Below are positions 23,174 through 34,163 of a DNA stretch of 34,163 bases, in pieces (position 1 is the stretch's first letter; each line of letters starts with the position of its first letter). Both the position numbers and the translations under genes were made by a program. This stretch comes from Cruorifilaria tuberocauda. Taxonomy: Eukaryota > Nematoda > Chromadorea > Rhabditida > Onchocercidae. Under the pieces are notes generated by a model. That model had not been told where the DNA came from and made no database searches. It saw only the letters and a list, made by a program, of their open reading frames with translations. The stretch covers positions 1-34,163 of the forward strand of contig JABVXU010000567.1 in NCBI GenBank assembly GCA_013365365.1, read 5' to 3'.

Positions 23174-25052
23174 TGCTCCTGTGGCATATTACCATTTTCA
23201 TTATTATCGCGAAAAATTTTTTAAATTTTTCGCAATTTCATTTTCTGCGATTAATGTGATTAGTTTTGGGAGGAGCAGTTGTAGATTGTTTTAAAATTAA
23301 AAAGAAAAAAAAAAGACAGCTCGTCTCTTTTGCACGATTGTTCGTTTAATTTTACTCGCCTTGCGAATAGCAACCGCTATTCTCGTGTTATAAGATTAAA
23401 TATAAAGTTTTTAGTAATTTAATTAAGTTTATAAATTTGCCATATTTTGCTCTTATTATTATTTTTGTCATAGCTATCTATATCTTCTTTAATTGTCATT
23501 AATGTTGTGGAAGTTGGAAATTTGAGTTGAGTTGCTCGGGCATTAAATAATTGGATGTTGTTGTGAAAGTTTGTTTGAGTAGAGATTTGGATTTAACTGT
23601 CTAACTGACGTCATGTTTTATTCAGTAGTCAAAGTGTGATTGTTCTTAAGGAGTGATTTGAGTAATTTTTTGGATGATAAGGTACCGCCCATCATAAAGT
23701 GATGGAGCAGGGAGTAACTTGCACAGTGATGAGCGGATATGGCATAAAAAGTGAAGGTCACAGGATATATGACTTAATTGAAACAATTGAAGTGAGAGTG
23801 AGGATTGTGTGAATGGTAACTCTTTAATGCCCCATCGCTCCTTGAAGATGATGATGAAATTGTGGCTAGGACAATGGTTAATTAACTATTGTCATCTCTT
23901 AAAGATGATGATGAAATAATGAAGCAAAGTGATAACGATTTAAGAGCATATCTATGCTGAGATTACCTAACATATATGATTTCATTATCGATGGGTTTAA
24001 CATTTACTTTTTAAGTGAATTGCATTTGACTGATGATGGATCAATGATGAAATCTGACAAATTCTGTAAGACGGTTTTTATGATGAAATCTACTAATTAA
24101 AAACAAGACAACATTGAACTTTCTTAATCTTATAATAAATGATAAATTGTTGAGAATTTAAGTACTCGGCTTCCCCAACAATTAATCGTTATAAATATCG
24201 TTATCATAGTTAATAGAATTATTTTATCCGAATAATATCGTATTATTACTCATATCTTGTTATGTTATTGTAATAATTTATTGTTATCTTTTTTGTTTTG
24301 TTTTGTCGTTTATTGCATTGTTATCAATCATTTCAATCATCATCAATTTTATCATTCTACATCATTAATCCTATTTCCGTTATGTATGATACCAAAAAAA
24401 AAAAACATTGAAATAATATAAAACTGTTTCAGGGATGTGGTAAGAAAGAAAATTAAAGTAAAAAAAAAAAGATAATCCCTTACGAAATGCCAAATTCATC
24501 ATTTTGTTCGATTTGATCAATAATTTTTGATAATGATAGAATATTTTAAAGCGTAATAGATATGGATATTTGATTACAAAATGGTTTAATGGGAAGAAAT
24601 GCGATTGGAAATCATTGATGATGGTTGAATGATATCAGAAATGATATCGGAAATACCAAAGGTGATAGCGGAATGAAGGAGGAAAGAAAAAAGAGAGAGA
24701 GAGAGAGAGAGAGAGGGAGAATGTGGTAGTTGAAAACCAGCTCATTATCTTTTCTATAATATACCGCAATATTGAAGGAAGATATTACGGATGAAGAAAT
24801 AAAGTGGTTGATTGTTATAGGATGTATCAAAGTGATACATTTTAATACATCCTATAGTCAACCATTTATTTAAACTTTTTTTTTTAAATTAATTTCTTAT
24901 AATTTTACTGTAATTGTTATTTATTTTTATTGCTAATATTGCAATAATTTGCCATTAATTCTTGTTAATTATATATCATTGCAACAATAATAATAATAAT
25001 AATAACAGCAGTAATAATAATAGTAATAATAATAATAATGATAGTAATAATA

Positions 25053-25083
<31 letters not shown>

Positions 25084-28000
25084 TAATAATTATTATATCT
25101 ATGGTTAATAATGCTACAGTTGCTTTATTAATTGTTATTGTACTTCTTTTAGTTATATAATTTTTGTTATTGTTACTAATCTTTTGATAATTATTAAATC
25201 TCATTATTATTATTAATATTACTACTTTGTATTACCAATGATTTATTTGTTGCTTTGTCACCACAGTTAATACACTTTTGAGAGAAAGCAGAACTAGGTT
25301 GTACCAATTTCGTACTTATAATTCGTGAAATTACCGTAATTTACAATGAAGAATTGCGTTAAAACTCATTTCACTAACGTGTGTATGTGTGTATGTATAT
25401 AAATCTATATAAATATATGTATACTTGTATAATGTATGAGAAGTTTCAGAAAAATGAGGTTTTAACAGCATTCCTGAAAATTCTGTTGTATACCATATAC
25501 CCCCTCTTTCACCTCTCCATCCTCCTCATCCGTTTTTCCTTTCCTCCTCCTCCTCTTTCACCTCCTTGCACCTCATACTCTCTTCCTCTTTCACCAAATT
25601 TTTTTCCTACCGTAATTCCCTCTAAAAATTTTTGCAAGCAAATGTCATTTTCATTACTTTCAAATTAAATAATCAATCTTTCCTTCCTCCTCTCTTTCTT
25701 ATAGCTTTTAAAATAATATTTGGTCGAAAAAATTTTCACTATTACAGCATTAAATTTTGAAAAAATTCTCAAAAAAAAAAACTTGAAATTTTTACATTTC
25801 GATCAATTTTATATGTGGAAATTAAATTTTAGCATAGAAAAGTATAAGTTTCATCTTTTATCAAATTATCAGTGAAATTTTGCAATATGCATTTTGCTTC
25901 TAAATTCATTCTCTTCCTCTCTCTTTCTTTTGATTCTTTTCAAAGAAAGAAGGAAAGAAATAAAAAAATAAAAAATAAAAAATGAGAGAGAAATAGATAT
26001 TTTGAAGGAATACTGTGAATTTGAATATTATTTAATTTCTCATTTATAATTCGAGCTGTAAATTCTGTTCTATTCGATATTTCATAAGTTTTTTTTTGAA
26101 TTGAAAAGGAAGGAAAAGCGAGAAAATATTGTTAAAATTTCATCAATTTATCATTTTTTCAGAAATCATTTTACAATTTTTTCTTTTAGAATAAGTAATT
26201 GTCTTTTTTTTTTACCTCACTTCAGTTTTTGAATTATCGAGATGATTTAATAAAGATATAATTGATATAGTTGATTAGTTTTTTTTCTCTTCTCTTAATT
26301 TCATTAATATTGTTATTCTAATAAAGCAATCCATTAGCGAAAGTCGTTGCATTTTGATTTGCACGCTTCAAACCGGAAATGAACGAAGCAAGGAATGAAT
26401 GAAAGAAGAGAATGAATTGTCTTAATTAATTAATTTATGATGAAAAATTTTCAGGAGAGTAAGGTAATAAAAAAAATGAGATTCTACGATCATTTTGGAG
26501 AAGTTTGTTTAAATTATCATTTCTCAATGGCTAAGTTCAAGTAGTCATTTATGGTTATGAATTGAGAATTTATTTGTTTTTTTGACCACATATAAAATTT
26601 TTGAACAATAAAACAAAAGAAATTTTATATTTAATTTACCTTAATGTACTTTATTCAGTTTTACAACTCATTTCTTCATTTTTTTCATTTTTACTCCCTC
26701 TCCCCACTTCTTTTTTTTCCATCAAATTTTTTCGCCACTTTTTTTTTTTTTGAATGAAATGGACGGAAATAATTAATTAGTATTTCTTATTGCCGTAACC
26801 CAAGTAACATTACTACATCATTTTGCAGCATATGCAAGAAGAGGTTTTCTATTTATGAAATATTCGAAAGGTGTATTATTTAAAACTAAGAAAAAAGGTA
26901 AAATGAGAAAAAAAAGGAAAGAAAATCTCTCAAAGTAATTTTCGTTTAGCATAAAATGATAGAAATTTTTGTAGACAAAAAATATTTCGTCAAATTATCA
27001 GAATTTCAGTACATTATTATTAATTATCACTTTGTTCGGATTTCATTAAGTTTTACTCTCTCTATATCTATTTAATGGGTAATACAAAATACAATAAGCT
27101 GATCTCGATTAAATTTTTTATCCTCAATTTACGCATATGAATTTTCATATTATCCAACTACACGTACATGAATTTTAAATTTACACCACAAACGTAAATT
27201 CTAAATTTATCTCAATGCATTAAATTTATCCCATTACATATACATAGATTTTGAATTTATCTCATTACACGTACCCATTTTATTATTTTATTATATCACA
27301 TTAATATGCTGTCTTATTAACAAAACTTTGTTCGATAATTTTTATTTGTATTTTATATTTAATACGATGACTACGTGTAAAATATCATACAACTACAAAA
27401 TGAGGTTGTCAAAAAAAAAGAGAGAAATCAAGTTAAAGAAATGCGGGAAATAAATGGATGATTGAAGTTTATACGCGAAACATTGATAATGTTAGTTTGA
27501 GGGAACGTTTTGACCTTGTCATTTATCAGTTGATGAACTGTTTAAAGAGAATGAAAGGAGGGAAAGCATCTTCATTTTTCAACCTGTTTCTTCATTAAAT
27601 TCTTTTTTTCCCCCTTCATTAATTTCTTATACAGAATGTTTTCTCTCTTCATTCCATTCCTTTCTCTTTCTCTTTCCTTCTTTCTCCCTCCCTCATATCA
27701 TTATCTTTTTATTCTTATATTTTTTTAAACTTTTTTTTACATGACAGTTAAAATTATTAAATAAATATTTAAAAATTAAAAAAATTTCATGTCGAAAATA
27801 ATTTTTAAAAAAGTTGTTATTTAATTGAAATTTTCGTTATTCACATTTTTACTTTTTGACTGTTAAAAATAGGAAATAAGTTGTAATCAAATATAAATTG
27901 ATTGAATAATTTGGAATAATATATTATTTAAGATTTTGTTTAATTAAATATATTTAATTCGTATCGGTTAATTGTTATACATTCATATGGAATAAGTTTT

Positions 28001-30577
28001 AACTAAAGAAAAAAATGAAAAAAGTTGGTAGTAAATATTATCATATTATCTTATTTTATTATTGATCAATTATGATGGCAAATATAATGAAGTTATTTCA
28101 AACAATTAACAATTTTTATTAATGGTATATTACTACTATCAGTACTGTTTTTTTTCTGAATTTCCCAATTAATCAATTAAGATGATAAAACTTCCATTCC
28201 TCTACAATTAACTCATTCCAATCTAACCTTTTGCATCCTAATTGTCCACTTAAGAACATTCAAGGTCATATCCGGTACCATTATATTCTTTATGTTAACT
28301 CAATAATTTTTGATATTCTTTATTCTTTGGTCATTTTAATCAGTATTATATGAATTTTTTCAAGCAATATATTTATTATAAAATGAAAAGAAAACATGAA
28401 TTTATATAGAATTGGCACAATTTTTTATTTCTTCATTAATCGGAAGTCTATGAATCAAATATTATCGATTTTTCTTGTAAATCACGAAAAAATTTTAGTA
28501 TAGAAAAATTGTTTCATTTAGACTTATTGTAATTCAATATTTCATATATCTTAGTTTTTTAATTTTGAAGCGAAAATGAACTTGGAGTTCAAATTTCTTG
28601 GAAGACTGATGTGTTTTATTTTCAGTTCCAAAAACGATTCTTTGACGGAATTTGGTGATAATTTCGAAGACGGAAATATTGAATTAGCTGAAAAGAATTC
28701 AAATGAATCGAGCCCTTCGCCAAGTGATTCATCAAACAATGTAGATGAGACCAACTATACTGCTTCTGATCTCGGTCATTATCTTTAATAATTTTAAATT
28801 ATTTGAAATTTTAAAAAAGAGAATGGAAAGAAAAAGTTAAAAAAATGATAATTTTAAAAGCTAACGGTTGAGTTGAGAAGCAAATCTTATGCAATAGTTT
28901 TACTGTTCGAAAATACTTTGAGATAGCAAAAACATTTTAAAATTTATTTTTCGTTTTTCAATGATTCTGGAATTTGTTTTCAGAAAAAAAGAAAAACGAA
29001 ATAAAATTAATTGTATTAATTAAGCTGAAATGTAATTTGCAGATTTATTTGAAAAAAAATTGTTACAATTGTAAACATTGAGTGAATTTAATTTTGCAAT
29101 CATTTAAAGTTATTAACATTTTTAACAATTGATAACTAACAATTCTTCGACAGTATTTGTTTTCTTCTTTTCATAAATTTCAAATATGTGAGACAGTTTG
29201 TTTCAAGCAGAAAAGCCATTTACATGTGAGCATAGCAGTTGTCACAAACGATTTGCGAACAAATTTTTGTTGAAGAAGCATCAATTCATACATACTGGAT
29301 TACGGCCTCATTGTTGTCCATTTTGCGGCAAAAGGTTTATTAAATTTTGAATTATTTTTTTTTAATTACATTATACATATATACACGTATAGAAAAAGTT
29401 AAAATCAACAAATATTTCATAGTGATTTCAAGATTTCTCAAAATTTAATAAAACTGAAATAGAATAATTAGTCGATTGATATTATTCAGTAATATAAAAC
29501 AGAAAAGATTTATCTATTGAAATTTTCTAAAACTTTTAAACTATCAGCTACTAATGTTGTTGCGCATTTTTTTTTCCTTTTTTAAGACATTAAGAGTTTT
29601 TCAAGGCGTTTAAGAGTACATGAAAATGTAAAATAACGTGAAAGTAAAAAAAAAAACACTTTTAAAAGCTTATATAAGTTAGCGAAAGATTTTATTTTAT
29701 AAAATGATTCAAATATTTATTTTGCAACTTGCTACTCATTGCTATATAAAAAGATTTATTGATACGCAAATTAGGTATTTATCATTTTTTTCAGGTTCAA
29801 CAGAAAAGACAATTTATTGCGCCATAAGAAAACACATATTGCTAATGCCTTGGTAAGTATTATTCCTTTTCTTTAAGATATATATTTATAATTTTGATAT
29901 TATATAAATATCTATATTATTGAAATTCTAATAGTTTGATAACTTAATCAATCACTTATTTATATATTATTACTGTTACTTACTGTTCCAAATTTTGTCT
30001 ATAATAGAATTTGATTATTAAAGATCTTCCGCTTAACTTTAACGATAATAGTAATAATAATTAATGATTAATAATTAATAGTTAATAAATGATAATTAAT
30101 AGTAATAATTTAATATAAGTTAATATTCTTTGCCTAATATTTTTTTACTACCACTAATAATAATAACAGCAATGATAATGATAATAATAACATTTCCAAT
30201 ATAAATTAATGTTTCTACTTAAATAATTATGGGTTTTTCATAATGGAGAAAGGATATCATTTTGTAATTATTGATAAGCTTTATCAGAAATTAAAAAAAA
30301 ATTTTTATTGTGATAAAATTGAATTGTTTACGAATTATAAATGTGTAAAACACGGAAAATTATGAAGAGACAGAGAGAAAATGATGAAATATTTTCAAGT
30401 TTTCTTTTTCTTGTTATATGAATCTGAAAAAAAAGTTTTTTTTTAATTTTAAGCATCTAATTGAAGGGTACGGACATAACAAGCACATTAAGCAGTGATG
30501 ATTTCTTGCTACGGTTGGGCGCTGATAAGCCAACAATTAAGCTTGACAATGATCAGGAAGAAGAGAGCGAAATTTGA
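20789..30577 (+). CDS. C2H2 zinc-finger protein with uncharacterised N-terminal domain
   Basis: Six exons in phase: 20789-21231, 21545-22333, 28626-28774, 29211-29334, 29795-29852 and probably 30467-30577, giving 557 residues. The start is fixed by an in-frame TAA just before the ATG. Residues 1-147 form a compact domain: VVNSLLCFIHNYRHSLLPEQ, LLYLYDRI, SPVFVAADLNVLPLQL, then the helix ELLREIRQLKRFIQ. Residues about 150-410 are Ser/Thr/Asn-rich with a basic RRKR near 275 and a run of eight Ala. Residues 411-460 are acidic/Ser-rich. Finger 1 is C466..C471 and H484..H488 (C-x4-C-x12-H-x3-H); a TGLRPH linker follows; finger 2 is C496..C499 and H512..H516. The tail is acidic (DNDQEEESEI). Known: paired C2H2 fingers usually bind DNA, so a nuclear transcription regulator is likely. 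I do not recognise a named orthologue. The last exon's acceptor (TTGAAG) is weak; an alternative at 30454 gives HLIEGYGHNKHIKQ. Confidence 0.72.
23121..23175. repeat. (ATT)n/(ATC ATT)n microsatellite
   Basis: ATT repeats followed by TCATTA repeats. Confidence 0.9.
24691..24719. repeat. (GA)n microsatellite
   Basis: A pure AG run of about 24 bp ending GGGAGA. Confidence 0.85.
24801..24867. ncRNA. Hairpin of small-RNA-precursor size
   Basis: The left arm TGGTTGATTGTTATAGGATG pairs with the right arm ATACATCCTATAGTCAACCA. The stem is a perfect 12-bp core (TATAGGATGTAT), a small bulge, then 7 bp (TGGTTGA), with a loop of about 16 nt. Total length is about 60 nt. It could be a miRNA-like precursor on either strand or a remnant of an inverted-repeat element. 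Expression is unknown. Confidence 0.3.
24985..25092. repeat. (AAT)n compound microsatellite
   Basis: AAT units interspersed with AGT and GAT variants. Confidence 0.9.
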
Positions 30578-32856
30578 AATTTTTGATACAGAAAAAAAAA
30601 CGAAAAAGCAAAGAATGTGAAGAACATATGCTTATCGTTATTGAAATAACCCCTTTTAGAGGGACACAGAGTTTATCAGTTGATTCAGTTTTTAACTTAG
30701 ATAATGAAATTTCAAGTTTGAAATTTTTATTTATGTTTTAAATTATGTATGCTTTCATTTGTTTATTTTTTTTTTCTATCTCTTTTCGTTTGTTACATTA
30801 ACACTTGAGATTTGTTCTCTCATTTTTAAATTTTCTTTGGAATATTTTTTGAAAATTTATTCAAATTTTCAATCGTATAAATAGAGTATAAAAACTCTCC
30901 CCTTTTTTCCCATGGCGGGTATCTTGAAATTTGTTTTTCATTAGGATATATTTTTTTGAAAATTCATGGTAATTTTACTGTTATTTCTACCGATACTATT
31001 AGAATTTTCTAGTAATTTGATAATCCAATGAAAACTATGCGTCATTTATTGCTTTTTCCAGATCGTAAACCGGGAGATTAAGCATGTTTTTTCCCATTCC
31101 TTGCAATTTACGAATAAGTTGTGAATTCCATTAAAAATTTCACTTCGTTCAAAGTTTTCCTTTTATCAGCGTTTTATAAATTTTGTTACTAAAATTGTTT
31201 ATTTTTCAATTCTTACTAAGAATCGTTCGTTTTATCTTTTTCTCTACTATTTTTTCCCTCTCTTCCATTTCAAAAAGAAGCGCTTTCTACAAATGTGTCT
31301 TTTTCCCTATTATCATTATCATCATTATGATTAGCATCCATCATCCTATCCAGTCATCTTATTATCATTATATGTCGAAACTATGTGCCTTCTTCACCCT
31401 ATGTTGGACGCTCAATTTATCGAAGAAAAAAGGTTTTTTTTTTTCTAAATTATTAATTCATTTTATTGATTCATTCATGATCGAATTAATTCATCTCGGT
31501 TCAATAATAATCCTTGGTATCATTTTTTATTGGTTTTTCATGTCATATTTTATAGTTTGAAGAAAAAATTGTTTTTATTTTAAAATGGTTCTTATTTTGT
31601 TTTTACAGTCATTTTCTCAGAACCTAAGCTCTAGAAAATGAAAAGCCCGCAATTTGAGATTCTTTTTTTAATATTTATTAATTCTAATCAAAAAAAAAAA
31701 ACAAATAAACTTATGGCTGCTATATTGTATAATTCTATACATTCATATATTTAAAAATTGTAAAAATTAATTAAATTCTGTACTAAAAAATAATTATTTT
31801 TGAATTTAATAATTTTTGTTTTTTAGGCTGAAAAAAAAAAAGAAAAAGGATTATATTAGATGAGCTTATGGTTCCGAGGAAATTTGAGCGTAACACACCA
31901 AAGTTTATCTTTTGTTTTTTTTCTCCTCTTTTCATTGTTCAAATAATTTTCATTGTATTAAACAGTGAATTTTTTCGCTTCCGGAAAACATGCATTATGT
32001 ATTGCACATGCATTATCATTTATCATAATCAGGAATGAAATTCTATGGTTTTTCTTTGGTGTTAGGTATATATTATACATGTGTGTGTGTTTGTATGTGT
32101 GTGTGGGTCTGTTTATTTATTTATTTTTTCATTTGTATTGTGAATTATGTGATATTGAAAATTTTATTTATTCAAATTTGATGATACTCTTTTTTTTGGG
32201 TTTACTTATTTTGAAATTTTGGGTTTGAAAACTTCATTTCAGTATAAGATGGCATTAAATTTAGTGTTATACTAGTTTAAAGCATTCATCTCTCGTACAT
32301 TCATTTTTTTCTTCCCTTCCTTCTCTTCTTTTTTTTTTTGTTTTTTTTTTATTTTTGAAAAGACAATGGTTTATTGAAGGCTTTGAACAATGGAGCTTTG
32401 ATTAATTAAGAGAAACCAGTTAGTGATGAAATTTTATCACTTAAAATTTTTATCAATTTCGATGAAAGTGATAAGGAGAAAAGAGAGAAGAAAGGAAGGG
32501 AGGAGAAAAAAAAAGTGAGGAGGAGGAAAAAGTAATTTTAGTTATTCTTCTAAATTGTTTTTACTGATAGAAAATTAAATTTAAAAGAGAAGAGAGTTAT
32601 TGGAAAGATTGAGAGAAAAATAGAGAAAGGAATTGTTTTAAATTGATATTTTGGAGAGAAAAAGAAATAAAAGCAAAGGAAGATTCAAACAGTAAGTTTT
32701 ATTTAAAGAGAGGATGAAAGAAAGGAAGAAAAGGAATAATTTTGTTTAATTATTTCTTATCAATAATCAATGAAGAGAGAGGGAAAAGGAAGAAGCTTAC
32801 GATCAATGAATCAACAGGATCAAATATGAATTGGTAAAATGATTTTCAACCAATAG

Positions 32857-32881
32857 GATGAATGAATGAATGAATGAATGG
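32857..32881. repeat. (AATG)n microsatellite
   Basis: Five to six tandem GAATGAAT-type tetranucleotides. Confidence 0.85.
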
Positions 32882-34028
32882 TTAGATGGATGGGAAGATA
32901 AATCGACAGGATTGGAATAAATGATCAGATTGGTTTATTGTTATTCTTACTTTCGTTTTTTTTTTCAGGAATAATTCCGGATGAATGGAATAATTTTGTT
33001 CTTTACATCATGGTATTGTTGGTAGCTTCCTTTTTTTTCCCCTCTCTCTTCATCCGTTTCCTCTTTTCAATTTTTTTCTTTTTCCCTCCATCCATACCTT
33101 TTTTACTTTAACGGTCAAGTTACAATTTTGATGATAACTTTTTCTACTGAATGCAATTAATTTGCATGGCGCCTTTATCCTTTTTCCTTTCATACCATTT
33201 CCACCTGTAATAACGTATGATTTTTCGGGATAAAGGTATTTAGAGGAGAGAGGATGAAAAGAAATGGGAAAGCAGGAGGAGAAAGAGAGAAGGAAGCTAA
33301 GGATAAAGAGAAAAGATATTTTTTGAAATAGAATAAATAGCAAAGTGAAAAAAGTATAGGGATTGGAGGGAATTTTTGCTTTATCTTTTTACCTCTCGCT
33401 TTTTCTCCTACCTTTCCTTCATTCACCTTTCTGTACAATTCTTTCTCCATAAATATTTATCATATCTTTTTTTTGAACATAATTTGAAAATAGTGAATGA
33501 AAGGAAAGATGGGAGGATGATAAGGGAGAATGATAAAATAATATTTATAAAGTTTCATTTATTTCTGTTAGCTTAGAAAAGAAAATGATCAAATTTTAGA
33601 AATGAAAATTATCTGTTTATTATTAATAGGAATAAAATTAAATATTAGAATTCATAGGAATCTTTTCAAATATTTTGAATGGATAGTTGTAAAAGTGTGC
33701 ATTGGTTGATAGTTAAGATATACACCTTTGAAATTACACTGAATTGTATTTCATGATTTATCTATTATATGATATATCTGAAATAATACACTCAGATAGA
33801 TGATATGATATGATTAAGACAGAATAATTTATATGATATTTGGAAAAATACTTCAAATTCTTTCCATTCTCTTCACTTTATAATTTCTAAATTATGTGAT
33901 AATTAATTATTCCATTTTCAATCATTAAATTACTCTTTTATTTTAATCGGATCGAATCAAGTTGATATGATATCATTCATTTAATTTTCAATAAATGAGC
34001 CAAGTATATCATCTGTTTGTTTTTTGTT

Positions 34029-34051
34029 TTCTCTCTCTCTCTCTCTCTCTT
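34029..34051. repeat. (CT)n microsatellite
   Basis: About 11 CT units near the window end. Confidence 0.85.
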
Positions 34052-34163
34052 TTCTATCGATTTCTTATCAAACATTGATTGTTTCATTTAAAAAAAAGTT
34101 TATTTTTTTTTAAGGCTATTCGAAATTTATATATAATTCTTCCTGTTTCCTTCTTTCTTTCTT

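Larger units (their letters stand above)
22334..28625 (+). other. 6.3-kb intron of the zinc-finger gene
   Basis: Flanked by consensus CG|GTAAGT and TTATTTTCAG, with phase kept. It is long for a nematode intron and holds microsatellites, two small palindromes (23209-23233, 23365-23382), coding-like islands (23640-23990, 27458-27598) and a hairpin (24801-24867). No nested gene could be established. Such introns often carry regulatory elements, but that is inference. Confidence 0.6.
30578..34163. other. 3' flank of the zinc-finger gene, no gene recognised
   Basis: AT-rich DNA with many T runs. It holds a GT-rich patch (32078-32108), purine-rich stretches (32465-32810), an AATG repeat (32857-32881) and a CT tract (34029-34051). 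Longer reading frames here are Phe/Ile/Leu-rich translations of T-rich DNA. The 3' untranslated region of the zinc-finger gene must begin here, but I cannot place its end. Confidence 0.5.

Noticed and set aside
24965..25204. Poly-Ile frame
   Set aside because: Translation of the AAT microsatellite.
31183..31560. 125-residue Phe/Ile/Leu-rich frame with apparent membrane segments
   Set aside because: Composition follows from T-rich DNA; no splice or homology signal, and similar frames occur throughout T-rich flanks.

Overview
The window looks like AT-rich nuclear DNA from a nematode. The genes are split into short exons with T-rich (TTTTCAG-type) acceptors and consensus GTAAG/GTATG donors. Intergenic DNA is full of T/A homopolymers and GT, GA and AAT microsatellites. 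One gene is a nematode-style DSL-like membrane protein. A clade III (spirurid or filarial) nematode is my best guess, but that is inference; nothing in the window fixes the species.

Four spliced protein-coding genes can be read. (1) On the + strand, 508-2214 (possibly to 3914), lies the 3' part of a single-pass membrane protein with a diverged DSL-like cysteine module; its 5' exons lie upstream of the window or were not found. (2) On the - strand, 5072-7917, is a class IV sirtuin of SIRT7 type, with the NAD-binding, catalytic and zinc motifs intact and a long C-terminal extension; its N-terminal exons are only partly resolved. (3) On the + strand, 11071-14175, is an eight-exon caprin homologue: an HR1-type coiled coil, an acidic middle and an RG-rich tail. 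(4) On the + strand, 20789-30577, is a six-exon protein with an uncharacterised N-terminal domain, a long low-complexity middle and two C2H2 zinc fingers, split by a 6.3-kb intron.

Gene 1 and the sirtuin are convergent. The sirtuin and caprin are divergent and share about 3.1 kb of upstream DNA. Caprin and the zinc-finger gene are tandem. The sirtuin, caprin and zinc-finger proteins have nuclear or RNA-related roles in their families, but nothing suggests an operon or a joint system.

The remaining DNA is mostly simple-sequence-rich. Several islands stand out because they lack homopolymers, are richer in GC, or read like protein: 8.9-9.2 kb (-), 11.6-11.95 kb, 15.2-16.0 kb, 23.64-23.99 kb and 27.46-27.6 kb. 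I could not assign any of them. A 60-nt hairpin at 24.8 kb resembles a small-RNA precursor. The most testable observation is a splice choice in the zinc-finger gene: reading through one donor ends the protein just before the zinc fingers.
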